The translations under genes and the position numbers were made by a program. Below are positions 1 through 7,270 of a stretch of 41,471 nucleotides of DNA, one piece after another (within the stretch, counting starts at the first letter, position 1; the number at the start of each line of letters is the position of its first letter). Below the pieces are notes generated by a model that was given only the letters and a program-made list of their open reading frames with translations, was not told where the DNA came from and searched no databases. The stretch lies in contig JAGCVH010000098.1 of assembly GCA_017962495.1 (NCBI GenBank), forward strand, positions 1-41,471. Reading direction: 5' to 3'. Source of the stretch: Bacteroidaceae bacterium (GTDB lineage Bacteria > Bacteroidota > Bacteroidia > Bacteroidales > Bacteroidaceae).

Positions 1-1
1 G

Positions 2-187
2 AATCACACTCACGACCTCATACACAAGGCTGTTGGCTGGTTGCTTCGCGAGGCCGGGAAGCGCGACGAACAACGCCTCATCCTTTATCTCAACGAAAGG
101 CATCGGACCATGCCCCGAACCATGCTTCGCTACGCCATCGAGCGATTGCCCGAACCCGCAAGACAACAATATCTTCAACGAAAATGA
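2..187 (+). CDS. AlkD-like DNA alkylation repair protein (3' part only)
   Basis: This is the last 61 codons of a gene whose start lies before the window. The visible end holds HDLIHKAVGWLLREAGKRD and MPRTMLRYAIERLPE, which I recognise as the C-terminal repeat region of the AlkD/AlkC-type HEAT-like DNA glycosylases common in Bacteroidales. These excise alkylated bases such as 3-methyladenine and 7-methylguanine as the first step of base excision repair in the cytoplasm. The stop codon overlaps the ATG of the next gene by 4 bp, so the two are probably translated in a coupled way. The catalytic part of the protein cannot be inspected here. An MGMT-type repair protein lies 2 kb downstream on the same strand. 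Confidence 0.82.
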   Translation, partial: NHTHDLIHKAVGWLLREAGKRDEQRLILYLNERHRTMPRTMLRYAIERLPEPARQQYLQRK

Positions 188-582
188 AAGCCTTTGCCAT
201 ACTGATACTTTCCTTGCTCGTCCTCAATGCCTGCAAGACGAAGAAGGAGGCCTCATCTCCTTCACACGAGGGAACGGAGAGAGGCGTCCTACCACCCATA
301 GAGCGCGGAAAGGAAGGGCTTGAGTACTCGCCCAATACTCTTATCATCATGGTTGACGAGAAGACAGGCAAAGAGCCGCTCTACAAAGCCATCAAGGACT
401 ATGGCGCGACGCTCAAGTACGACTATAACATCATCCCCGGCGTGGCCATCATCATCCCCGAAGGTACAAGCCAGGAACAGGGTATTGCCTATTTCAAGAA
501 AGTGAAGGGTGTGGTGAGTGTGAGCAAAGACCGAATCACACGGCTCACCGACCCCGTTCGCCCACGTCTGGAGGAGAGATAG
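184..582 (+). CDS. Small lipoprotein with a peptidase-propeptide-like fold
   Basis: 132 residues. A signal peptide ends in the lipobox LNAC (Cys17), so this should be a lipid-anchored envelope protein. After a charged linker (about residues 18-45), residues about 52-118 read NTLIIMVDEKTG ... GATLKYDYNIIPGVAIIIP ... YFKKVKGVVSVSKDRI. This alternating strand-helix pattern, with a closing gVvsV strand, resembles the inhibitor I9 / fervidolysin-type prodomain of subtilases, but no protease domain follows. The likeness is by eye only. Its ATG overlaps the stop of the AlkD-like gene, which fixes the start. It could act as a small protease inhibitor or an unrelated ferredoxin-like domain. Confidence 0.7.
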   Translation: MKAFAILILSLLVLNACKTKKEASSPSHEGTERGVLPPIERGKEGLEYSPNTLIIMVDEKTGKEPLYKAIKDYGATLKYDYNIIPGVAIIIPEGTSQEQGIAYFKKVKGVVSVSKDRITRLTDPVRPRLEER

Positions 583-667
583 CGATTGCCGGAAGGCTTA
601 AGCGCAATCGTCCGTCATCAAGCATCTTCCCGAAACAGCAATTAGGCGTCAGATTCCCTTCAATAGT

Positions 668-756
668 TTGACGGTACCACCGTCAAAGGCTTGATGGTAC
701 TTCCGTCAATAGGCTGACGGTACTACCGTCAAAATATTGACGGATTTTTGACGGTT
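668..756. repeat. Tandem 23-bp palindrome array
   Basis: Three 19-bp palindromes start exactly 23 bp apart at 668, 691 and 714: TTGACGGTACCACCGTCAA, TTGATGGTACTTCCGTCAA and CTGACGGTACTACCGTCAA. Each has arms of TTGACGG/CCGTCAA around a 5-nt centre beginning TAC. The 4-nt spacers differ (AGGC, TAGG, AATA). A fourth, degenerate unit starts in phase at 737 and carries two TTGACGG half sites in direct orientation. There is no T-tract after it. Function unknown; operator array or folded RNA are both possible. Confidence 0.85.
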
Positions 757-801
757 ATTTTCGACGGGCTAAAGGCCTAATACATAATTAATAAGGAATA
801 T

Positions 802-910
802 ATTTGACCTTCGGTCCAACTTTGTCACGACTCAGCAAAATATATGTGAACATATCTTTTGCATTCACTGCTCCAAAATTTGGCATTTTGCTCGCTTAAT
901 CGTACCTCTG
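802..910 (+). repeat. 109-bp direct repeat, copy A
   Basis: Matches copy B at 966-1074 with an offset of 164 bp and three substitutions by eye. It begins ATTTGACCTTCGGTC (GACC-TTC-GGTC is a small hairpin) and ends in a promoter-like site: TTTG at 879-882, 20 bp, then TACCTCTG at 903-910. The -7 element carries C where the consensus TAnnTTTG has T, so this copy is probably a weak or dead promoter. Confidence 0.85.
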
Positions 911-965
911 ACTTAAGTCTATTTACTTCACTCGAAGGTACTTACACTCGAAAATGCTCAAATAA

Positions 966-1074
966 ATTTGACCTTCGGTCCAACTTTGTCACGACTCAGC
1001 AAAACATATGTGAACATATCTTTTGCATTCGCTGCTCCAAAATTTGGCATTTTGCTCGCTTAATCGTACCTTTG
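966..1074 (+). repeat. 109-bp direct repeat, copy B (carries the live promoter)
   Basis: Second copy of the repeat, ending 16 bp before the ATG of the metallophosphoesterase gene. Its end is a full Bacteroidota promoter. A more diverged relative lies at 24774-24868 in the same position relative to another gene. Confidence 0.85.
1043..1074 (+). promoter_or_regulatory. Promoter of the metallophosphoesterase gene
   Basis: TTTG at 1043-1046, a 20-bp spacer, and TACCTTTG at 1067-1074 match the Bacteroidota -33/-7 pattern. The start codon is at 1091, so the leader would be only about 10 nt. Confidence 0.7.
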
Positions 1075-1090
1075 CAAAAACGCAAGTAAG

Positions 1091-2191
1091 ATGAACATAT
1101 TCTGGGTATTATCCTTACTGTTCCTTCCCGTTCTCGGCGTCTCCTATGTCCTATGGCACATATGGGTGCTATTGCCCGTAGGCTTCGTATGGCGGACACT
1201 GATTACGGGGTTCGGCCTTTTGTGCTTCCTGACACTATTCCTCGACTTCGCAGGACAACTTGAGCATCTGCCCATGCCCGTCGCACGCCTCCTGTACAAC
1301 ATAGGCACTTCGACACTCATCATTATATTTTATCTGGTCATGATATTCGTGGCGATGGACCTCGCACGCCTGCTTCACCTCGTGCCACGAACTTGGGTGT
1401 ACAACAACTGGACAACTACGGCGTGCATCGGCATCCTAATGCTTGTCACCTTCGTGTACGGACGCATACATTATCATAATAAGGCGCGCGTGGCGTTGGA
1501 ACTGCAATCGGCAAAGCCCCTGCCTAAGGATTATAAGGTGCTTATGGCCAGTGACTTGCACTTGGGCTATCATAACGGCAGGACGGAACTTGCTCGTTGG
1601 GTGGACATTATGAACAGTGAGCAACCCGACCTCATCCTCTTTGCCGGCGACATTATTGATGTCAGCCTCCGTCCATTAATTGAGGAGAACATGGCGAAAG
1701 AGTTTCGTCGGCTCAATGCTCCTGTTTATGCTTGTCTGGGCAATCACGAATACTATAGCGGAGCACCGCAAGCCATGCGTTTCTATAAAGAGTCCGGCAT
1801 TCATTTGTTAGTCGATAAAGAAGCCGAAGCATTACCTGGACTTGTCGTCATTGGACGTAACGACCGCATGTATAGGAAGCGAGCGACGCTTGCTGAACTT
1901 TCGAGACTTGCCGACCGCAATAAATATACCATCCTCTTAGACCATCAGCCTTTCAACCTTGCCGAAAGCGAACAGGCAGGCTTCGACTTCCAGCTGAGTG
2001 GACACACCCACTATGGGCAAGTATGGCCTCTGTCTTGGATAACGAACTTGATGTATGAATGTGCCTGGGGTTCGCATCAGCGTGGAAAGACACATTATTA
2101 CGTTTCCTCCGGTCTTGGCATCTGGGGAGGAAGGTTCCGCATCGGCACACAATCGGAGTATGTAATAGCGACCATTCACGCCTGCGAATAA
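1091..2191 (+). CDS. Membrane-anchored metallophosphoesterase
   Basis: 366 residues. The first 126 hold about four hydrophobic segments (near 4-28, 35-52, 71-95 and 110-125), so the protein sits in the inner membrane. The rest is a calcineurin-like phosphoesterase: SDLHLG (D155, H157), FAGDIID (D187), CLGNHEYY (N218, H219) and LSGHTHYGQVWP (H305, H307), which together form the two-metal centre. This arrangement matches the YaeI/YkuE-type family, some members of which act on phospholipid or UDP-sugar substrates; the substrate here is unknown. A strong promoter lies immediately upstream, and the MGMT-type gene follows after 24 bp, so the two may be co-transcribed. Confidence 0.88.
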   Translation: MNIFWVLSLLFLPVLGVSYVLWHIWVLLPVGFVWRTLITGFGLLCFLTLFLDFAGQLEHLPMPVARLLYNIGTSTLIIIFYLVMIFVAMDLARLLHLVPRTWVYNNWTTTACIGILMLVTFVYGRIHYHNKARVALELQSAKPLPKDYKVLMASDLHLGYHNGRTELARWVDIMNSEQPDLILFAGDIIDVSLRPLIEENMAKEFRRLNAPVYACLGNHEYYSGAPQAMRFYKESGIHLLVDKEAEALPGLVVIGRNDRMYRKRATLAELSRLADRNKYTILLDHQPFNLAESEQAGFDFQLSGHTHYGQVWPLSWITNLMYECAWGSHQRGKTHYYVSSGLGIWGGRFRIGTQSEYVIATIHACE

Positions 2192-2215
2192 GTTCCCAAT
2201 CAAACAGACCTAACG

Positions 2216-2551
2216 ATGAGAGATTGCCCTACTAGCATGTCGCCACAAGAAGCACGGACGTTTCAGGATTCCGTACTTGACATCGTCGGCCAGATACCGC
2301 GCGGACGAGTGACGACATACGGAACCATCGCCACGCTCGCTGGTTGGCCCGACCACTCACGCATGGTGGGACACATCCTTCACTATTCGCCCGAGGCGAC
2401 AAAGTTGCCCTGCCATCGGGTCGTGAATGCAATGGGTCGTACGGCTCCGGGTTGGTTGCAACATCGTTCCTTGCTCGAAGCCGAAGGCGTGTGCTTCCTG
2501 TCTAACGGGCGAGTAGATATGAAACGCTTTCAGTGGACTGTAAAAGTTTAA
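2216..2551 (+). CDS. MGMT-family alkyltransferase, DNA-binding domain only
   Basis: 111 residues. The motif KLPCHRVV (Cys66) is the alkyl-acceptor site of O6-alkylguanine-DNA alkyltransferases, and IPRGRVTTYGTIA with SRMVGHILHY is the helix-turn-helix and arginine-finger region. The N-terminal domain of Ada/Ogt is absent, as in the short alkyltransferase-like proteins (ATL). Those have Trp in place of the Cys, whereas here the Cys is kept, so direct repair by methyl transfer is possible. An in-frame ATG at 2237 (MSPQEA) could be the true start. It probably removes or flags alkylated bases in DNA. Confidence 0.85.
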   Translation: MRDCPTSMSPQEARTFQDSVLDIVGQIPRGRVTTYGTIATLAGWPDHSRMVGHILHYSPEATKLPCHRVVNAMGRTAPGWLQHRSLLEAEGVCFLSNGRVDMKRFQWTVKV

Positions 2552-2592
2552 TCGGGCTATGCCCTGTTTAAAAGTTTAATGTTTAACGTTTA

Positions 2593-3093
2593 ATGGCTAA
2601 TAGCATTATTGTTCGCAAAGCAAGCATAAAGGACCTGAAGCGCATACTGGAACTGCGCGACTTGGCACGTTACATCATGCGAGCCAACGGTAATTATGAC
2701 CAATGGCCGGAAGGTTATCCGACAGAGGAGACATTCGTGCACGACATCGAGCAAGGACATAGTTATGTAATGGAGGATGATGGGACAATCGTAGCCACAT
2801 GGGCATTCATACCCGGGCCTGACCCTACCTATTCTATAATATATAATGGTGAATGGATGGACAACGAACTTCCTTATTACGTTGTTCATCGTATTGCCAG
2901 CACGCCCGACAGTCATGGTGTGATGGATGCCCTGATAGAGTTCTGCTTCTCACAAACCAATTGTCTTCGCATCGACACCCATCGCGACAACCGTATCATG
3001 CGACACATCCTTGGGAAGCATGGCTTCACCTATTGCGGCATCATCCATATTGCCAATGGCGACGAACGCTTGGCTTATCAAAAGGTAATCTAA
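2593..3093 (+). CDS. GNAT-family N-acetyltransferase
   Basis: 166 residues. The pattern fits the Gcn5-related acetyltransferase fold: an N-terminal IIVRKASIKDLKRILEL, a central strand with YVMEDDGTIVATWAF, and a C-terminal LRIDTHRDNRIMRHILGKHGF with YCGII, which is the typical end of small-molecule GNATs. It would transfer an acetyl group from acetyl-CoA to an amine; the substrate is not predictable. The pyrophosphate-binding loop (Q/RxxGxG/A) is not classical here. The region just upstream (2568-2592) is a run of GTTTAA-type 7-bp near repeats. The next gene begins 11 bp after the stop, suggesting an operon. Confidence 0.75.
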   Translation: MANSIIVRKASIKDLKRILELRDLARYIMRANGNYDQWPEGYPTEETFVHDIEQGHSYVMEDDGTIVATWAFIPGPDPTYSIIYNGEWMDNELPYYVVHRIASTPDSHGVMDALIEFCFSQTNCLRIDTHRDNRIMRHILGKHGFTYCGIIHIANGDERLAYQKVI

Positions 3094-3104
3094 ATACGAG
3101 TATT

Positions 3105-3842
3105 ATGAAAAAACTTACAACAATGATTGTGGCCTTATTAGGGCTAACGGGCGCATCTTGCGCAAGTGATTATGAAACGGACACCTTCGTGACCAAGAGC
3201 GGTAAGGAAGTGCGATTCCACGCACTGGTTCATGCCAGCATTCGCATCCAATACAATGGGCTGGAGATTCAGGTCGATCCCGTGAGGAAATTAGGAAACC
3301 GAACCATCGACTATACGGCAATACCCAAGGCCAACTATATCCTTGTGACTCATGAACATGGAGACCACTTCGACAAGGACGCCATCAAACAACTGAATGA
3401 CAAGGGGACAATGGTTGTGCTAAACGGGCGTTGCACCGATATGCTGGGATATGGCGAGAAGATGAAAAACTATGACCAGTTGCATCTCTCGGAAGATATC
3501 AGTATTGAGGCCGTGCCTGCCTACAACATCACTGAAGGGCGCACGCAATTCCACCCAAAGGGACGCGACAACGGTTATATCCTTACACTCGACGGACTGC
3601 GCATATACATTGCCGGTGACACGGAGGACATACCCGAAATGGCTGAGATTAAGGACATCGACATCGCTTTCTTGCCTTGCAACCAGCCCTACACGATGAC
3701 TACAGAACAATTAACCCGTGCAGCTCGCACTATCCGTCCTCGTGTGCTCTTCCCCTATCACTACGGACAGACAAACGTAAGCGGATTACCTGCCGAACTT
3801 AAGGACAACGGCATCGACGTACGCATTCGCCATTACGAGTAA
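3105..3842 (+). CDS. Exported metallo-beta-lactamase-fold hydrolase
   Basis: 245 residues from the ATG at 3105. The reading frame is open far upstream but overlaps the GNAT gene, and only this start gives a signal peptide (MKKLTTMIVALLGLTGASCA); a lipoprotein Cys is possible at residue 19, although the lipobox is weak. The metal site THEHGDHFD (H83, H85, D87, H88), IYIAGDTEDIP and LFPYHYGQT match the UlaG/YtnP-like branch of the family. It likely hydrolyses a phosphodiester, lactone or similar bond in the periplasm; the substrate is unknown. It is convergent with the rhodanese gene, whose stop is 1 bp away. Confidence 0.85.
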   Translation: MKKLTTMIVALLGLTGASCASDYETDTFVTKSGKEVRFHALVHASIRIQYNGLEIQVDPVRKLGNRTIDYTAIPKANYILVTHEHGDHFDKDAIKQLNDKGTMVVLNGRCTDMLGYGEKMKNYDQLHLSEDISIEAVPAYNITEGRTQFHPKGRDNGYILTLDGLRIYIAGDTEDIPEMAEIKDIDIAFLPCNQPYTMTTEQLTRAARTIRPRVLFPYHYGQTNVSGLPAELKDNGIDVRIRHYE

Positions 3843-3843
3843 G

Positions 3844-4242
3844 TTAGTCTTTCACCACCTCACGACCTTCGGCTTGCCATGCGAGGATTCCACCCTTGAG
3901 GTTGACCACTTCGAAGCCCGCCTTCACGAGTTGGCTTGCGGCTGAAGCCGAACGACGTCCACTGCGACAATAGACTGCCACGGGACGGTCTTGAGAGAGC
4001 GTTTCCTTAGCTTTTGGTAAGAAGGTGCTGTCCTTTACATCGATGAGTATAGCACCGGGAAGGTGACCCTCGGCATATTCCATCGGAGTACGCACATCAA
4101 CCAATTGTATAGCAGTATCTTTAATTACTTCGGCAAACTCGGCAGTGCCTACAGACTTGAAGCCAGTATGGTGGTTCTTCATTAAGGCCCATGCAATGGC
4201 AGCAATGGCGGCAAACAGAAGTGTAAGTAACATCTTTCTCAT
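3844..4242 (-). CDS. Membrane-anchored rhodanese-like sulfurtransferase
   Basis: 132 residues. One N-terminal hydrophobic segment (about residues 4-21) is followed by a single rhodanese domain: QLVDVRTPMEYAEGHLPGA and the active-site loop VYCRSGRRSASAA with catalytic Cys92. The six-residue CRSGRR loop is typical of rhodaneses that carry persulfide sulfur. The domain should face the periplasm if the segment is a signal anchor. The gene is divergent from the superoxide dismutase gene, with back-to-back promoters in between. Confidence 0.9.
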   Translation of the reverse strand: MRKMLLTLLFAAIAAIAWALMKNHHTGFKSVGTAEFAEVIKDTAIQLVDVRTPMEYAEGHLPGAILIDVKDSTFLPKAKETLSQDRPVAVYCRSGRRSASAASQLVKAGFEVVNLKGGILAWQAEGREVVKD

Positions 4243-4306
4243 TTATTTATGCATTAATCCAAGTTCCCACATAGGGGTTTCGTGGTCATTTCATATTAAT
4301 TATTCG

Positions 4307-4366
4307 CAAAGATATTAAATATTTGCCAATTATCAATTGTCAATTGTCAATTGTTTTGTATCTTCG
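4307..4366. promoter_or_regulatory. Divergent promoters of the rhodanese and sod genes with CAATTGT repeats
   Basis: On the minus strand TATCTTTG lies at 4314-4307, with TTG of a -33 box at 4336-4334. On the plus strand TATCTTCG lies at 4359-4366, with TTG at 4337-4339, a 19-bp spacer. The -33 boxes of both meet inside three tandem CAATTG palindromes (4334, 4341, 4348) with a 7-bp period. Confidence 0.65.
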
Positions 4367-4393
4367 CCACAAGAAACTATAATACACTACACT

Positions 4394-4984
4394 ATGGCAC
4401 AATTTGAACTGATGGCATTGCCTTATGCTGCGGACGCACTTGAGCCGGTAATTAGTCAAAGAACCATCGAAATTCACCACGGGAAGCATCTGGCCACCTA
4501 TGTGAATAATCTAAATAATCTTCTTTCAGGTTCAGGACTGGAAGACCTCTCGCTTGTGGATATTGTAAAGCAAGCCCAAGGCGGCATACTTAATAATGCC
4601 GGACAGATTCTAAACCACGAACTATACTTTGGGCAATTCCGTGCGCCGAAGGAGAATAATATCCCCGAGAACGAACTAATGGAAGCCATTGGCGAGACAT
4701 TTGGTTCGTTTGCCATGTTTAAGGAAGAGTTCCAGAAAGCAGGTGCTACCCTCTTTGGTTCGGGTTGGGTATGGCTGTCGGCAAAGGACGATGGTTCACT
4801 TGTCATAACCCAAGAGGCAAATGCTGCCAATCCTGTGCAACGTGGTCTGCGTCCCCTGCTTACCTTCGATGTGTGGGAGCATGCATACTATCTTGACTAT
4901 CAGAACCGCCGTCCTGACCACTTGGCTGCACTTTGGGATATTATCGACTGGGAAGTTGTGGAAGCAAGATACTTGATTAACTGA
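4394..4984 (+). CDS. sodB: Superoxide dismutase, Fe or Fe/Mn type
   Basis: 196 residues from ATG 4394; the frame is open further upstream but that covers the promoter. All four metal ligands are visible: H28 in EIHHGKH, H75 in QILNHELYF, and D159 and H163 in LTFDVWEHAYY. Gln71, four residues before H75, is at the place that is Gln in Fe-enzymes, which favours iron or cambialistic use. The Trp usual in WNH is Leu here. The enzyme converts superoxide to oxygen and peroxide in the cytoplasm. It has its own promoter, and the next gene starts 56 bp later. Confidence 0.95.
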   Translation: MAQFELMALPYAADALEPVISQRTIEIHHGKHLATYVNNLNNLLSGSGLEDLSLVDIVKQAQGGILNNAGQILNHELYFGQFRAPKENNIPENELMEAIGETFGSFAMFKEEFQKAGATLFGSGWVWLSAKDDGSLVITQEANAANPVQRGLRPLLTFDVWEHAYYLDYQNRRPDHLAALWDIIDWEVVEARYLIN

Positions 4985-5040
4985 CGCTTTTCTTCACCGC
5001 TATACTCAAACGTCTTCGTATTAGTCAATAACTATTTTTT

Positions 5041-6840
5041 ATGGAAAGCATCATATTTCTCGGACTCGGACTCGATGCATGGATAACCATCGTGACCGTA
5101 CTGACAGTATTTATTACGCTACTCTTTACCAAGATTTCTGCCGAATCGGCTTTCCTTGGTGCCATAGCCATATTGTTCATTACAGGAGTACTTACCTCTG
5201 GAGAGGCTCTTTCAGGATTCAGTAGCCCTTCAGTAGTGGTCATCGGTGCCCTATTTGTCGTGGTGTCTGGTCTTGTTCATACGGGTGTTCTTCAGTGGAT
5301 GACGCGACACTTACTGGGTACACCAAGCAGCTATCCAAAGGCTATCTTGCGCCTAATGTTCCCGGTGGCCTTCCTCTCTTCCTTCCTCAACAACACCACT
5401 GTGGTTGCCTTGTTTGTGAATGTTGTGAAGATGTGGGGCAGGAAGCTTAATATTACCCCCTCAAAACTACTTATTCCATTGAGCTATGCCTCAGGCATGG
5501 GTGGTGTATGTACCCTTATTGGTACTCCACCGAACATGATTATCTCGGGCATGTACGCTGAACAAACGGGAAACGCCATGAACATCCTGACTCCACTGGT
5601 TCCAGGACTATTGTGCTTGGCAGTAGGCGTGCTGACAATGGTGCTCTTGCGTCGTTTGCTTCCCGAACGCAAATCGCCTGAAGAAGGCTTTGAGTCGACA
5701 GGCGAATACACGCTGGAAATGCTTGTTCCCACAAGTTCTCAGCATGTAGGACAAACCGTAGAGGAGGCTCAACTGAACAATGTGCGCGGAGGTAGCCTCA
5801 TCGAAATCGTGCGTTTCGACAAGGAAGTCATCTCACCCGTTCCTGCCGATGAGTTCATCATCGGAGGCGACCGCCTGATATACGCTGGCCAGATAGACGA
5901 ACTCATCGAGTTGCGAAAGAGTCACGGACTGGTGAATGCCGACCATCATGTCTTCAGCATCGAAGAGATTGATCCCAATCGTAAACTGAAGACCGCCTCC
6001 ATTGGCTTTGTCAGCAAGGCCATCGGTAAACGATGGGAAGAAACGGGATTTGAGAAGAACGACCAACTGACGCTTGTTGCTGTTAGCCGACAAGGAGAAC
6101 GCATCGAAGCAAGTCCACGCGACATCGTGCTTCAAGCAGGCGACACGCTATTGTTGGAATGTCCTCCAAAGATGAAGAACATCAGTGACGAAGCAAAAAA
6201 GCACCTACAGTTCTTCGACTCCGAGGACCTGCCCAACATTGGTAAGAAGACACTCGTCTCCACACTCATCATGATAGGCATGATTGCTCTCTCTTCATTA
6301 GGTGTTATGACATTGCTTCAAGCGGCCTTCATAGCTGCACTGGCTATGGTGATTTGCAGATGCTGTTCCATTGACCAAGCTATGAAAGCCATCAATTGGA
6401 ACATCCTGATGGTGTTTGCCGGATCAGTTGTCATGGGTACGGCCATTGCCAAGACAGGTCTGGCACAAATGATTGCAAACGGCATTCTGTCAGTGTGTGG
6501 CGACAATCCCATCGTAGTGATGGCTGCAATATGCATGGCGGGCATGTTCACTACCGAGTTCATCTCCAACACGGCCACGGGCGCCATCTTCTTCCCGATT
6601 ATCTACAATGCCGCCATTACCATGGGCTACGACCCCTTCCCCTTCTGTGTGGCACTGATGATTGCCGTCAGCTCGTGCTTCATCACTCCTATCGGCTCGC
6701 CTACTCACATGCTTGTCTACGGCCCTGGTGGTTACCGATTCTCCGACTTTGCCAAGGTAGGCTTATGGATGGCCCTCATCATTCTGGCCACTAATCTTCT
6801 GGCCGTAAACCTCATCTGGCCCATCACGCCGCTACCATAA
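5041..6840 (+). CDS. SLC13/DASS-type permease with two RCK_C domains
   Basis: 599 residues. Two bundles of membrane helices (about 10-200 and 395-595) flank two soluble TrkA-C/RCK_C domains (about 206-290 and 300-375, each ending in a GDxLLL/GDRLIY strand). Helix-hairpin motifs SFLNNTTVVALF and FISNTATGAIFFP, together with GTPPNMIISG and GSPTHMLVYGPG, mark the SLC13/CitT superfamily, which moves dicarboxylates, sulfate or similar anions with sodium. The RCK_C domains probably sense a ligand. The substrate is not readable. A STAS protein follows 33 bp downstream, likely in the same operon. Confidence 0.9.
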   Translation: MESIIFLGLGLDAWITIVTVLTVFITLLFTKISAESAFLGAIAILFITGVLTSGEALSGFSSPSVVVIGALFVVVSGLVHTGVLQWMTRHLLGTPSSYPKAILRLMFPVAFLSSFLNNTTVVALFVNVVKMWGRKLNITPSKLLIPLSYASGMGGVCTLIGTPPNMIISGMYAEQTGNAMNILTPLVPGLLCLAVGVLTMVLLRRLLPERKSPEEGFESTGEYTLEMLVPTSSQHVGQTVEEAQLNNVRGGSLIEIVRFDKEVISPVPADEFIIGGDRLIYAGQIDELIELRKSHGLVNADHHVFSIEEIDPNRKLKTASIGFVSKAIGKRWEETGFEKNDQLTLVAVSRQGERIEASPRDIVLQAGDTLLLECPPKMKNISDEAKKHLQFFDSEDLPNIGKKTLVSTLIMIGMIALSSLGVMTLLQAAFIAALAMVICRCCSIDQAMKAINWNILMVFAGSVVMGTAIAKTGLAQMIANGILSVCGDNPIVVMAAICMAGMFTTEFISNTATGAIFFPIIYNAAITMGYDPFPFCVALMIAVSSCFITPIGSPTHMLVYGPGGYRFSDFAKVGLWMALIILATNLLAVNLIWPITPLP

Positions 6841-6873
6841 TCATAAGTCTTAACATAATCCATCTCATATACA

Positions 6874-7176
6874 ATGACACTCACCATCACAGAATACGAC
6901 AATGGTCTGAAAGGAACACTCTCGGGACGACTCGATACAGCTGCCTCCGAACAGTTTGCCAAAGACATGCAGCCATTTATGGAACAAGCCCACCGCAATA
7001 TCGAACTAGATTTGGCACAATTGGAGTACATAAGCAGTTCGGGACTTAGAATCTTGCTTACCTTGCTTAAACAAGTCCATAGCAAAGGAGGCCAGTTAAC
7101 TATTCGAAACCTAAGCGAGGGAATACGCGAGGTGTTTACACTGACAGGCTTCTTCCGCATCTTTGACATTCGCTGA
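6874..7176 (+). CDS. STAS-domain protein (anti-sigma factor antagonist-like)
   Basis: 100 residues, a single STAS domain. The signature LDLAQLEYISSSGLRILLTLLK contains the Ser that is phosphorylated in SpoIIAA/RsbV proteins (within SSSG). Such proteins bind or release a partner according to phosphorylation. No anti-sigma kinase or phosphatase lies in the window; the only close partner is the transporter 33 bp upstream. SulP anion transporters carry a fused STAS domain, so a transporter-regulating role is possible, but this is inference. Confidence 0.88.
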   Translation: MTLTITEYDNGLKGTLSGRLDTAASEQFAKDMQPFMEQAHRNIELDLAQLEYISSSGLRILLTLLKQVHSKGGQLTIRNLSEGIREVFTLTGFFRIFDIR

Positions 7177-7270
7177 GCGAGTCGAGAAGGGAGAAAAGTA
7201 GCCCAAGGTGCTTGCCGTTTCGCATTAAATTCGTAACTTTAACGCCGTAAACTTTAAATACTAAATAATT

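Larger units (their letters stand above)
583..1090. other. Gene-free, repeat-rich 508-bp gap
   Basis: No credible gene lies here; the short ORF over 859-1089 covers repeat and promoter DNA. A 7-bp inverted repeat (CGATTGC at 583-589 with GCAATCG at 605-611) directly follows the lipoprotein stop and could be a weak terminator. Then come a 23-bp tandem palindrome array (668 to about 756) and two copies of a 109-bp direct repeat (802-910 and 966-1074), each ending in a promoter-like site. They are listed separately. Confidence 0.8.

Noticed and set aside
668-756. Possible CRISPR array
   Set aside because: The repeats are 19 bp with 4-bp spacers and there are no cas genes; CRISPR spacers are about 30 bp or more.
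859-1089. 76-codon ORF over the 109-bp repeats
   Set aside because: It covers promoter and repeat DNA and has no protein-like pattern.
2216-2551. Alkyltransferase-like (ATL) protein
   Set aside because: ATL proteins have Trp at the acceptor position; this one keeps Cys in PCHRVV, so alkyltransferase is the better call.
2853-3104. Long N-terminal extension of the metallo-beta-lactamase-fold gene
   Set aside because: It overlaps the GNAT gene in another frame, and the signal peptide begins at 3105.
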